Below, in pieces: positions 11,456 to 22,861 of a stretch of 64,000 nt of DNA. Both the position numbers and the translations under genes were made by a program. The DNA comes from Begonia masoniana (Eukaryota > Streptophyta > Magnoliopsida > Cucurbitales > Begoniaceae): NCBI GenBank assembly GCA_022432975.1, contig CM039502.1, forward strand, positions 71,694,573 to 71,758,572. The letters are read 5' to 3'. Each line of letters begins with the position of its first letter. Position 1 is the stretch's first letter. Below the pieces are notes generated by a model. It saw only the letters and a program-made list of their open reading frames with translations. It had not been told where the DNA came from and made no database searches.

Positions 11456-13784
11456 TGTAACACTCGGTTTTATGAAATTTTATTATTCCGATATATAATT
11501 GCAATTTGGTAAATATGTCAAATTAAGTCTGTTTTGCGAACGAAAATAAAGCCTCGGTAATAAATTAGAATTTCTGGTGAAATATAGAAATTTGGAGAAA
11601 ACGGATCGATGGATCAATTAAAGAAATAAGCGATGAAACAAATAGAAGATAAAAGGGAGGGCAAAATGGTCATTCAATAGGTTAAATTTTAATAAAAATC
11701 ACATTTCTCTCCCTCCCTCAACACTTCACGATTTCCTCTCTACGAAAACACCTCTAGGCGACTTTCTTCTCCTCCCTCTCGCGATTCCACTTCTGGCGAC
11801 GAAGCTTCTCCTCCAGCAAACGATTATTCACGTTTCTTTTTCGAAACCATTTCCTAGGTAAAGTTCTATAGTTTTGGAAGGTTTATTTCGGTTTTAGAGT
11901 TGTTAAACGGTTAGAGTTTTATTTAAGATTTTTGCAAAATCGCCGGCTTATGTTAGAAACAGCTAGGGTTGCCTTATTTATGATTTTAGTGGATGTATTG
12001 GTGAGCATTAGATGTAGTTGGGAAATTTAATGGTAGTTATTGCCAATTTTGGTGGTTGGAGGTTTTAAAAGAAACTCCATTAATGGAGGTTTGAATATGT
12101 CGAGCACGAATTGCTCGATGAAATGCCTCAATGAGTCAAAATAGAGTTTTAGGAAATTTCCTTTAGTTAGAAGTTCCGTTAGTTTTCAAAGTTCGATGAT
12201 TTAGGCTCGGTTTAATGCCATGTGTTGTGAAATGTTTTAGGTGAACAACGCTCGTGGACGGAGCTCGGTGTACTACGGACGCGAAGTAAGTCTTCGTGAC
12301 TCGCTTGGCTGATCCAGCCTACACCGTAGGAGATTTTATTGCTCGAGGATATTTGGAGAAATTATTATTTAGTGTAGGTTGGATGGGTAGTTTAGGATAA
12401 TTGTTATGTTAGAACGTTTTCATTAGGTTCGATGTATTGTTATGCTTTCTTTACTTTTATTGCACAAATCCATGTCCATGCATCATGTTTTACGAACTAG
12501 CACGAAAAATGAATTTCCGCATACGTTTTCATGAAAAAAACTGACTAATAAAAGATATGAATGTATGTAGTTACGGTCATGTCGGGGTGGGGTTCAAACA
12601 TGGCTGTCCTGAGAGGAGGAGCATGTTTTCCCCTCGGTAGATGGAAAGGACTATCTAACTGCTAAATGTGCCTTCTCCATCTGGTGAGAGTAAACCTCTG
12701 GTGACACACATGCTATATAACTAAAGAATGAAAATGATGCATGATTTTATGAACTGCATACACATGGCACGCATTTGCATTTACGAGGATTTACTGAGCC
12801 CTTTAGCTCATAGGTTATTTCTATGGTGTAGGTGTCTTCGAAACAGGTGAGGATGATATTCCTCCACCCGACGCATGAGAAGGTTGATAGAGGATGGCCC
12901 GTGGGAGTGCGCTGGGCAGCCAGTGCTTATTTTGACCCGTGGCGATAGCATGTAGGTATTTTGGGATTTTAATAGATAGAAATTATCGATAATTGTATAG
13001 GAGGGTTTAGTTGGGCTTATGGGTGATTGGTTATGAAATTCACGCGTTTTGATGTTTTGAAAACTCGTTTTGTGAAGTTCTTTTGTGAAGTTTTTCATTG
13101 AGATTATACTAGATCTGTTTGGAGTTATTTTAGGTTGTGTATGGATACACTCGAGTTTTAGAGCTATCCATGCAGTTAGATTTCGTAATTTTCATCTCTT
13201 TTTGAATACGTTCTAGGATACAATGCGAGTCGTGTTTTATTATGATGAATGAAGTGTTTGTATAGTTTATGGTGAAATGTTTGTTAGGAGTAGGTTGATG
13301 AAGGTGGAAGGAGAAAGGGGATGTGAGAAGTGTGAAGTGTGTGTGGGTGGTGTGCAGGGGATCGAAGAAAAAGGAAAGAAACTGGGGGGGAGGGGGGCGG
13401 GCAGCTCTCTGGATAAAAATCCAGAGAACTAGCCAATCGATCGCCAGGGAGGGAGATCGATCGGCCCTCTTTGGCTACGCTATGGAAGAAATTCCAGAGC
13501 GTGTGCCGATCGATCCCCACGGGGCGATCGATCAGCTGATATGGGGGCGATCGATCGCTCCCTTATTTTTATAACAGCCGATTGATCGGCTGTGCTTTTT
13601 ACAGGCAAAATGCCCTTTTTGCCCTCGTTAAGTTTGACCGATGATTTTCTTTTATTTAGTATGTTTCTTCAAATGATTTTGAAAACGATTTCAACAATTT
13701 AAAGCTTTAAAAGTCGAAATTTCCTCAATGCACAAAACAAAAAATTTTACGGGAAATTAAGGGACAGGTTTAAGGGTCGTTACA
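11456..13784 (+). repeat. Solo LTR sL1 (gypsy chromovirus-like) inside Cop-T
   Basis: Runs from TGTAACACTCGG to GGGTCGTTACA (2.33 kb) and interrupts the Cop-T linker. The flanks share GTTTG (11453-11457 overlapping the LTR TG, and 13785-13789), so the TSD is present but two bases of the left LTR end are merged with it. Orientation is set by a leader-like segment ('cctaggtaa' near 11852) that resembles the one in Gyp-1 LTR near 55904. Same family as sL2 and sL3, which lie in the opposite orientation. A cluster of GATCGATC palindromes sits at 13430-13585, 200-350 bp before its 3' end. Confidence 0.85.
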
Positions 13785-14640
13785 GTTTGCTGATTCTAGA
13801 TGATCTTCTTAGTTCTGCAATCGGTGTTTGCGGATTTACCTCTGGAGCCACATTCTCGTCAACTTCTTCTTCAACAACACCCCGATTTCCTTCAACAGTC
13901 AGAGTATTATCAACTGAAAAATCTCTCAAGTTGACCACAGTATACTTTTTTAATACAGAACTCTCACTGTCAGAAGTCTTTCCAACAACATCGGGGGGGG
14001 CTCTCTGGATAAAAATCCAGAGAGCTAGCCAATCGATCGCCAGGGAGTTGGCTACGCTCTGAAAGAAATTCCAGAGCGTGTGCCGATCGATCGCCTGGTG
14101 AGGGCGATCGATCGACTGGTGATCGATCGCCACGGGGCGATCGATCAGCTGATATGGGGGCGATCGATCGCTCCCTTATTTTTATAACAGCCGATCGATC
14201 AGCTGAAAGGGGCCGATCGATCGGCTGTGCTTTTTACAGGAAAAATGCCCTTTTTGCCCTCGTTAAGTTTGGCCGATGATTTTCTTTTATGTAGTATGTT
14301 TCTTCAAATGATTTTGAAAACGATTTCAACAATTTAAAGCTTTAAAAGTCGAAATTTCCTCAATGCACAAAACAAAAAATTTTACGGGAAATTAAGGGAC
14401 AGGTTTAAGGGTCGTTACAGTTTGCTGATTCTAGATGATCTTCTTAGTTCTGCAATCGGTGTTTGCGGATTTACCTCTGGAGCCACATTCTCGTCAACTT
14501 CTTCTTCAACAACACCCCGATTTTCTTCAACAGTCAGAGTATTATCAACTGAAAAATCTCTCAAGTTGACCACAGTATACTTTTTTAATACAGAACTCTC
14601 ACTGTCAGAAGTCTTTCCAACAACATCTTTGTAAAGAACT
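13405..14640. repeat. 635-bp tandem duplication across the sL1 / Cop-T junction
   Basis: The block containing the last ~380 bp of sL1 plus ~210 bp of Cop-T coding sequence appears twice. Matching landmarks are 'ctctctggat' at 13405 and 14001, 'tacagtttgctg' at 13781 and 14416, and 'tccaacaacatc' at 13981 and 14616. The second copy has about 40 bp more in the GATCGATC part. The join at about 13992 is a run of nine G, matching the G-runs at 13384-13398, so a slippage or repair event at poly-G is likely. The duplicated open frames at 13787 and 14422 are by-products. Confidence 0.9.
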
Positions 14641-15459
14641 TGTTCGTTGAAGATGACGTTCCTACTGCGAATGATCTTCCGATTTTGATTATCCCAGAAA
14701 CGATAACAAAACTCAGCGTCACCATAACCAATAAGAAAAGTTTACTTTTTTACTGCTCCAAACTTCTTCTGGAATTTTGAAATCTAGAGGTATAGAGGGT
14801 CTGTTGATCAGGTAAGCTGCTGTACTGACTGCATCTGCCCAAAAGGTTTTAGGCAGCCCGACGTGCAATCTCATGCTCTTTGCATGTTTATTCAGCGTTC
14901 TGTTCATTCTTTCAGCTACTTCATTCTCTTGAGGCGTTCGAGGAATAGTCTTCTGCATCTTGATCCCATTCATAGCACAATACTCTCTGAAATCTGCATT
15001 TATGTACTCGCCTCCATTGTCGGACCTCAGACACTTCATTTTTAGATTCATTTCATTCTCAACCAAAGTCTTCCACTTCTTAAAAACACTGAATACATCA
15101 GACTTGTTCTTCATGAAGTAGACCCAAACCTTTCTTGTCGAATCATCTATGAACGTCACGTAGTAGTATGATCCACCAAGAGAAGAAATGGGTGCGGGTC
15201 CCCTCACGTCAGTGTGCACCAATTCAAGTTTTTTCTTCTTCAGCTCCTTTCTAACCTTTATAAAACTGACACATTTCTGTTTTCCAAAAATGCAACTTTC
15301 ACATAACTGATGCTCGACAGACTTCAGCTCCGGAATCTGATCATTCTTGACAAGAATCTTCATTCCTTTCTCGCTCATGTGGCCCAATCTGCAATGCCAC
15401 AACTCTGTGGTCTTCGAGCTATCAACAACGGTAACTGTGTCTCTACATGTAGAAGTCAT
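14641..15459 (-). pseudogene. pol: Cop-T integrase
   Basis: The open stretch 14719-15459 contains the N-terminal zinc-binding HHCC region (LWHCRLGHMSEKGM, then LCESCIFGKQK) and the DDE core: Asp in LVHTDVRGPAP, Asp in RSDNGGEYIN, Glu in TPQENEVAERMNRTLN. Integrase inserts the cDNA in host chromosomes. The HHCC motif and all three catalytic acids are present. The C-terminus is frameshifted after FSYWLW and continues into the duplicated block. Confidence 0.9.
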
Positions 15460-15483
15460 GGATAAGGTTCATGTTTTCTGACC

Positions 15484-15780
15484 TCAAGCGACGACCATCG
15501 CTCCTTTAGTTACCTTCCAAGTACTGGTTCCGAAACTGACATTATGACCTTCACTATCAAGCTGTCCAACTGAAATCAGATATCGCATCAACCCTGACAC
15601 GTGTCTCACTTTACTGATCTTCCAAACAGAATCGTTTGCCATATTCAGTTTGATGTCACTGATGCCCACAATATCCAGTGGCTCACCATCTGCAAGGTAG
15701 ACCTTCCCATAATTTCCAACCATATAATTCTCCATTAATTCCTTGTGTGCGGTGGTGTGCAACGATGCTCCCGAATCCAA
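15484..15780 (-). pseudogene. pol: Cop-T aspartic protease
   Basis: Ninety-eight codons beginning MDSGASLHTTAHKELM. DSGAS is the catalytic aspartate motif of retroviral-type proteases. The downstream VYLADGEPLDIVGISDIKL and HVSGLMRYLISVGQLDSEGH stretches are standard for copia protease up to the integrase border. It is followed by the integrase frame after a short break. Confidence 0.88.
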
Positions 15781-15859
15781 AACTCATGAGTCTATCGGGC
15801 TGTCGATCGAAAGAAGTAAAACATCAGTGATGTCTACCGTTACTGCATTTGCTCAATCA

Positions 15860-16653
15860 CCTTTGTCATTTATGTTCTTCTTCGGTGCTCTGCAATCCTT
15901 CTTTATGTGACCCTGCTTGCCACAATTTTAGCACTCAAGTGTTCGTTGGAACTTAGACTGACCCCTTCCATTTTTCGACTTGGATATGGATCTGCCCTTA
16001 CCCCGGTTGGATTTTCTGTCATTATTTCTTCCTCTATTTTCAATATTGAGAGCTGAGCCTTTTGATGTTTCACCAGAATCAATCTTACGAACTTCCTCAG
16101 CAAGAATACGATCCCTTACATCGGTAAATACCAGTTTTGCACTTCCGACTGAATTACTGACTGCTGCCCTCATAGGCTCCTAACTATTCGGTAGAAACAC
16201 CAACAAAATTAGGGCACGAACCTCATCCCCAAAATCAATATCCACAGAAAACAATTGATTCACAATCGTATTGAATTCATTCAAATGTACTGTGATAGAA
16301 GTACCATCAATCATCTTCAGATTAAAAAGCTTTTTCATAAGAAATACCTTATTATTCGCAGAGGGTTTCTCGTACATATCAGATAGAGCCTTCATCAGAC
16401 TCGCGGTGGTCTTCTCCTTTACCACGTTGTGAGCAACGCTTTTGGCTAGCGTCAATCGGACGACTCCCAAAACTTGTCTGTCAAAGAGATTCCATTCACC
16501 ATCTTCCATCTTCTCAGGTTTCGCACTCAAAGGAAGATGAAGTTTCTTTCCGTACAAGTAATCTTCAATTTGCATTCTCCATAACGTAAAATCTGTCCCA
16601 TTAAATTTTCCAATACCGTGTCTTGTGCTATCGTCGTCTACCATTGTTATCAA
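15860..16653 (-). pseudogene. gag: Cop-T gag with zinc knuckle
   Basis: ATG at 16653 opens 157 codons with GKFNGTDFTLWRMQIEDYLY, LPLSAKPEKMEDGEWN and MKKLFNLKMIDGTSITVHLN, typical of Tork/Tnt1 gag. A frame change follows near 16180, and the basic region continues at 15928-16173. The CX2CX4HX4C zinc knuckle (NCGKQGHIKKDC) lies at about 15895-15930, preceded by an in-frame stop. Gag is therefore truncated. Confidence 0.85.
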
Positions 16654-17292
16654 AAATCAATGGCCAAAAATCAGATATTTCCAGATCAATTTTCTTAACC
16701 AATCAACTCCGTAGATTAATCAGAAATTTCAATCAAAGGTACTCTCCAACAAATTTCCTGGCAAAAATTAAAAACTGTTCAAAAATTGAACTGGGCAGTG
16801 GCTGAACACGGTTCCTGATTTCTCTCCAACGCCACAGATGGTGGTAGTGGCTGATCTCCGTCAGTGCTTCTTTCTGTCGGACGGTGGCATGGTGTGCGAG
16901 CTCTGAAATGGAGGCCTAGGGCTTCTTCAGATGACGGCGGTGGCTTCTGGTGTGAGCATGGCGCGGCGTGCGAGAACAAAGTGTCCTCGGCGATCTGTCG
17001 GATGGCGGACAGCGCAGTTTTGGTGTGCGTGGTGATGGCAGAACGGTGGTTTCTCTCTTTGCGCGGCGGTCGGTAGGGTCGATAGGCCTCTGTTCGTCGC
17101 TGGTGAAGAAGAACCAGAGTTTTTCTTTCTCTGTTCTTCACAGCAAGAACAATAGAAAAGAAAAATTTGTTTTTTTTTTCTTTTCCTTTTCCACCAAAAT
17201 CGCAATTTCAATTTTCAAAATTGCAAACTTGAAAATTTGTTCGATACTTTTGAAAAAATCCAAACCTGATTTTTCGAAACCTTCAACCTGAA
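16654..17292 (-). other. Cop-T 5' untranslated leader
   Basis: Between gag and the PBS there is about 640 bp with several overlapping open frames (for example 16779-17141) but no protein similarity. Part of it (about 17055-17130) is repeated at 17613-17690. Confidence 0.7.
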
Positions 17293-17528
17293 GCTCTGAC
17301 ACCAGTTGTTAGGATTAGACGCCCTAATTCACCTGTAACGAACGATCAAAAATACGAAAAAGAAATAACACACAGATTTATAGTGGTTCACTTTCGCTGT
17401 AAGAGTGATGAAGCTCTGACACCAGTTGTTAGGATTAGACGCCCTAATTCACCTGTAACGAACGATCAAAAATACGAAAAAGAAATAACACACAGATTTA
17501 TAGTGGTTCACTTTCGCTGTAAGAGTTA
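17289..17528. repeat. 120-bp tandem duplication covering the PBS and LTR end of Cop-T
   Basis: 17289-17408 and 17409-17528 are nearly identical. Each holds a PBS-like site (minus strand TGGTGTCAGAGC, at 17293-17304 in the first copy) and about 100 bp of LTR end. The copies are joined head-to-tail. Confidence 0.93.
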
Positions 17529-17612
17529 CGTCCACTGGCCGCTGACAGATTTCACTAAGATAAAAAACGAGTTACAACGGTTTTTACCTCACACTCTCAG
17601 TTACTCTCTCTT

Positions 17613-17810
17613 CGCGTGACGGTCGGCGGCGTCGATCGGCCTCTGTTCATCGCTGTTCTTCGCTGGTGAAGAAGAATCAGAGTTTTTCTTTTTCTCCCAA
17701 AAATTGCAATTTCACTTACCGAAATTACAAACCTGAAATCGATTGATACCCTTCGAAGAATCAAACCCTTATTTTCAAAAACCGCTTCAACCTGAAGCTC
17801 TGATACCAGT
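17613..17810 (-). repeat. Duplicated Cop-T leader segment and second PBS
   Basis: This segment repeats leader sequence ('ggcctctgttc', 'gctggtgaagaagaa') found also at about 17080-17110, then runs to a canonical PBS at 17797-17808 (minus strand TGGTATCAGAGC) beside the LTR starting at 17811. The region therefore reads leader, PBS, LTR, leader, PBS, LTR. The outer PBS keeps the canonical base; the inner two read TGGTGTC. Confidence 0.85.
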
Positions 17811-18817
17811 TGTTAGGATTAGACGCCCTAATCTACCTGTAACGAACGATCGAAAATACGAAAAAGAAACAACACATAGATTATAGTGTTTCCCTATTTC
17901 GCTTCAGACGAAACAACACATAGATTTATAGTGGTTCACTCTCGTTGTGAGAGCTACGTTCACTGGTAGGGGTGTGCAAAACCGAACCAAAACCGATGAA
18001 CCGAATCAGAACCGGTGAAATCGATTTGGTTCGGATCAGTTTTGAGCCCCTTGAACCGACTTTTTAGGTTCGGTTATCAATCTGGATTGATCAAAACCGT
18101 TCCAAACCGAACCGAACCGTTCCTGGAAGAGCGAACTGCGAAGACCTAAATCCGTAAATCATTTCTTCACTGGACCACTCTTCCACCAAACTCCAGAGAC
18201 GACACACGAAGTGCGACTGCGACAACTAGAGACGATCAGGCGACTGCGACGACTCTTCCACCTAAATCGACTGCGACGACTGCGCCCATCAGGCAAGGCG
18301 ACGACTCTCAGTCTCTGCTACGGGCTATCAAGTATCGACGACGACAGCAGCACCGACGACGACAGACGATTTTGCAACCGAATAACGATAACCGAGTATG
18401 TTCTATTCTTTGCAGTTAGCTCGTTTTTGTGTTTGACAGAGAGCAAAATGATTAACAATGGTTTTTTTTTCTTGCATTTTCTGGATTCTAAAACTCCTTA
18501 GGTTGAGCTAAATCATCTCGTGTTGTTGTTGTTTTTTTTTTTTAGGATGAGAATTACGTTTCTAGTTTGCTATCGCATTTACTTTGGCAGCAGAATATAG
18601 CTAATGTGTTTTGTGTTTTGGAATACGGTTTCACGAGGAAGAAATTTTCAAGTTTTGCATCTATATCTTTATATTACTCAAAGAATCAATTGAAGTTCTT
18701 CATGTGAGCTTGTCTCAACGCAAGGAACATATTTGTGCATCGATGGCTAGTGGTAAAAAGTTTGGTTTTCTGACTCTGGAATGCTTAAGCATTTTGCATT
18801 GTCTTAGGAACTCAATC

Positions 18818-21800
18818 TGTAACACCCCCAAACCCACCCCGGCTCGGTGCGCTACTTTGCTAACCCATACCACGTTTAAAACGACGTTTAAAATAAATTT
18901 TTGATAAAATATGACTCAATTTTTGGGTTTTTTGAACCCTCAAAAATGGTTGGAAAACGTGCACAAAAACCATGCAAAACGTGTCGAAAAAGATTGGGTT
19001 AAAACATATTTGAAAAATTAAAATTTAAAAAAAAATATTACAAATGGTACTGTTCACACACAGCTGATTGATCGGCTGTTTAGCCGATCGATCGGCAACC
19101 TCTCTGTTGCCGATCGCTAATAACAAAACGTCTGCCGATCAATCACCGTATTTTGCCGATCGATCGGCAGCTTCTCTGCCTCGCCTACACGAAAAACACA
19201 ACACATGCTGATCGATCGCGCCTAGCGCCGATCGATCGTCTGTCACTATTCACCCTGCACTAAAATTTCTTCATAAACTTCTTCAACTAAAACATACTCC
19301 AAACTATTCCCGACTCCTTTATATGTAAAACCATGAAAACTTGACTCTAAAACCTCAACGAAAACGTGGAATTAGTTAAAAACAAATTTCGTTTACTCTA
19401 TTAAAACCCGAGCAGCATAACGACTAATTTTCGAAAACCAAAACCTGAAAATCCAACGGTTTATAAAACATATTCGAAACAGTTTCAAAATATTATTTAC
19501 AACATTATAAAACATAGTCTTTTATACAACAATCCACCAAAACGACAACTCTTACAAACCTCCAAATATCACGAATTCAAAAATAGTTGAAAACTAACTA
19601 CAATCCAAAATACCGTTCCGCCCACATCTTCCCGAAGACCTTGGCTGAGACGCCCCGACAAATACCCGCACCGGCATACCTCGAACCTCGCTGACTGCTT
19701 CCTAGTCCTGGCTTCCTCATCAAGCTCACCTGCTAACACTTCGTTACCTATACCACAGAACACAAAACGTAAGCCTAATGCTTAGCAAGTAGGGAATAAT
19801 GAATACAAAACATAATGCACACTTGATTCCTAACACATGCAGTTTCTAACTCTCAGTAGAAATCGTTCTACTCGAGACACTTCATCGTGCCTCTCGAGTA
19901 GAAATCGTTCTACTCGAGACACTTCATCGTGCCTCTCGAGTAGAAATCGTTCTACTCGAGACACTTCATCGTACCTCTCGAGTAGAAATCGTTCTACTCG
20001 AGACACTTCATCGTGCCTCTCGAGTAGAAATCGTTCTACTCGAGACACTTCATCGTGCCTCTCGAGTAGAAATCGTTCTACTCGAGACACTTCATCGTGC
20101 CTCTCGAGTAGAAATCGTTCTACTCGAGACACTTCATCGTGCCTCTCGAGTAGAAATCGTTCTACTCGAGACACTTCATCGTGCCTCTCGAGTAGAAATC
20201 GTTCTACTCGAGACACTTCATCGTGCCTCTCGAGTAGAAATCGTTCTACTCGAGACACTTCATCGTGCCTCTCGAGTAGAAATCGTTCTACTCGAGACAC
20301 TTCATCGTGCCTCTCGAGTAGAAATCGTTCTACTCGAGACACTTCATCGTGCCTCTCGAGTAGAAATCGTTCTACTCGAGACACTTCATCGTGCCTCTCG
20401 AGTAGAAATCGTTCTACTCGAGACACTTCATCGTGCCTCTCGAGTAGAAATCGTTCTACTCGAGACACTTCATCGTGCCTCTCGAGTAGAAATCGTTCTA
20501 CTCGAGACACTTCATCGTGCCTCTCGAGTAGAAATCGTTCTACTCGAGACACTTCATCGTGCCTCTCGAGTAGAAATCGTTCTACTCGAGACACTTCATC
20601 GTGCCTCTCGAGTAGAAATCGTTCTACTCGAGACACTTCATCGTGCCTCTCGAGTAGAAATCGTTCTACTCGAGACACTTCATCATTCCTCTCGAGTAGA
20701 AATCGTTCTACTCGAGACACTTCATCATTCCTCTCGAGTAGAAATCGTTCTACTCGAGACACTTCATCGTGCCTCTCGAGTAGAAATCGTTCTACTCGAG
20801 ACACTTCATCATTCCTCTCGAGTAGAAATCGTTCTACTCGAGACACTTCATCATTCCTCTCGAGTAGAAATCGTTCTACTCGAGACACTTCATCGTGCCT
20901 CTCGAGTAGAAATCGTTCTACTCGAGACACTTCATCGTGCCTCTCGAGTAGAAATCGTTCTACTCGAGACACTTCATCATTCCTCTCGAGTAGAAATCGT
21001 TCTACTCGAGACACTTCATCGTGCCTCTCGAGTAGAAATCGTTCTACTCGAGACACTTCATCGTGCCTCTCGAGTAGAAATCGTTCTACTCGAGACACTT
21101 CATCGTGCCTCTCGAGTAGAAATCGTTCTACTCGAGACACTTCATCGTGCCTCTCGAGTAGAAATCGTTCTACTCGAGACACTTCATCGTGCCTCTCGAG
21201 TAGAAATCGTTCTACTCGAGACACTTCATCGTGCCTCTCGAGTAGAAATCGTTCTACTCGAGACACTTCATCGTACCTCTCGAGTAGAAATCGTTCTACT
21301 CGAGACACTTCATCGTGCCTCTCGAGTAGAAATCGTTCTACTCGAGACACTTCATCGATAGATCATTCTACTCGAGACACTTCATCTACTCTCGAGTAGA
21401 AATCGTTCTACTCAAGACACTTTTGCAAATCTTACGTTCCAAGCAAATCTTACTTTCCGTACTCACAATTCAAAGCATACTAAAACTCGTTCATTTCGTA
21501 GTTTAAAAAAATGATGCATGACACACACAATGCTCCACTCCACACAAAACAAACACAACAAACAAACAAAACCCTACCGTTCCATGGTGTAGGCCCGAAG
21601 GCAAAACACAAACGTCCTCTACTTATCTGAACTCCCGCACGTGTTAGCTCACTTCGAGTACACAATTCACTTGCTCGTTAACCTAGCACATTAATGGGAA
21701 AAAAATCACTTAAAATAACCAAAACATAATATAAAGAATGCTTACTCCATTTCTAACACAAACCAACTAACTCTACAACATAAAAACCCAAAACCAGATT

Positions 21801-22861
21801 TTTCCTACAATTTCGATGTCCAAACTTTAAACGACCATAACTCCCTCGTTTTTCATCGGATTTCGACGTTCCACCCCATTCCGTAAACCTCTACCCGTCT
21901 ACAATCCATTGAAGCAATCAATTTTTACAACCAAACAACTTAGCCAATCCGAAATCCCAAAAACAGAATCGGCCCCCTTAACACCAACAACCGGTTTTTC
22001 TCCAACTTTCATCCATTCTTCAATTTAATTGCCTAAACACCCTAAAAGAACCTATCAAATGCTTAAACCATCAAAATAGGGAGAAAACTCATCAAAGAAT
22101 AAGAAAATTCGGACCTTCAATTTAGGGTTTACAAAACTCTTCCAAAACCTCCATAAAAACCCTTAAAAACACTTAAAATCATCATCTATAAACATTATTA
22201 ACAAAACCCAATTAACTTACCACTTAAAATCCTTGCAAAGATTGAAGGAATGGAGGAAGAAACCCTAGCTATGGCTGCTGGGAATGGTGGAGAAGAAAGG
22301 GGAAAGAAAAGTGATTTTTGCTATTTTAACCTTTACTTTAACATTTAAAACAAAACAATTTTTTTGCTACTTTTAATTTATCCCACCATATTCTCTTATT
22401 TTATAAAATCACCCCATCTTTTTATTTTCTAAAATTCAACGTGAAAAGCATCCCTTCATTTTGACGTTTCAAACCTCTCTTCATTCATGCTCTTTTTGAC
22501 TTTTCTACTTCACTTTTTCCTTCCCTTCTATTAGTTAAATTTTGTTGACTATTCAAACTTCTTTTCTTCCTTTAATTCATCTTCTTCTTTTAGAAATTAA
22601 CCTCACCTTTCCCTTATCATTTTCCCCCATGTGAACCTTCCATTCATTTACCTTTTTATCACTTAAGTTTTATCTTTAATACACTTCACTTACTTTAACT
22701 TCAAACCATAATATTTTCTCCTACTTAAATTCTAACATTTTCTTTTACAATTTCCACTTTCCAATTCAATAGCTTAGAAAAACTCTAGGACTAACCTTAA
22801 ACTCTCTCGACATACCCTAACTAAGGCTGCGCACGCTAAGGAAAAATTTTCGGGTGTTACA
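18818..22861 (-). repeat. Solo LTR sL4, 4.04 kb, inside the hAT element
   Basis: Runs from TGTAACACCCCC to CGGGTGTTACA with a perfect TSD CAATC (18813-18817 and 22862-22866). Termini and layout match long gypsy chromovirus LTRs. I infer minus-strand orientation because its GATCGATC cluster (19065-19245) lies near the left end, as in sL2 and sL3. It contains the 42-bp minisatellite at 19855-21424. There are no internal genes, so it is a solo LTR left by LTR-LTR recombination. Confidence 0.9.
19855..21424. repeat. 42-bp hairpin minisatellite, about 36 regular copies
   Basis: The 42-bp unit repeats exactly from 19855 to 21366 (36 periods), then degenerates. Each unit has a perfect inverted repeat, CTCGAGTAGAA then loop ATCG then TTCTACTCGAG, so each copy can form an 11-bp stem. 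Units differ at one hexamer: most have 'gtgcct', five between about 20690 and 20990 have 'attcct', and two near the ends have 'gtacct'. Because 42 is a multiple of three, long open frames (506 and 520 codons) appear on both strands; I regard these as artefacts. Confidence 0.97.

Noticed and set aside
16779..17291. Several 70-120-codon frames in the Cop-T leader
   Set aside because: They overlap on both strands, have low complexity and lie between the PBS and gag of a retroelement.
19830..21399. Open frames of 506 and 520 codons on opposite strands with 14-residue repeats
   Set aside because: They are produced by a 42-bp tandem repeat (a multiple of three) without stops. The array lies in a solo LTR and both strands are open, so this is not evidence of a repeat protein.
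19855..21424. CRISPR-like array
   Set aside because: The units are contiguous with no unique spacers, there are no cas genes, and the context is a plant LTR.
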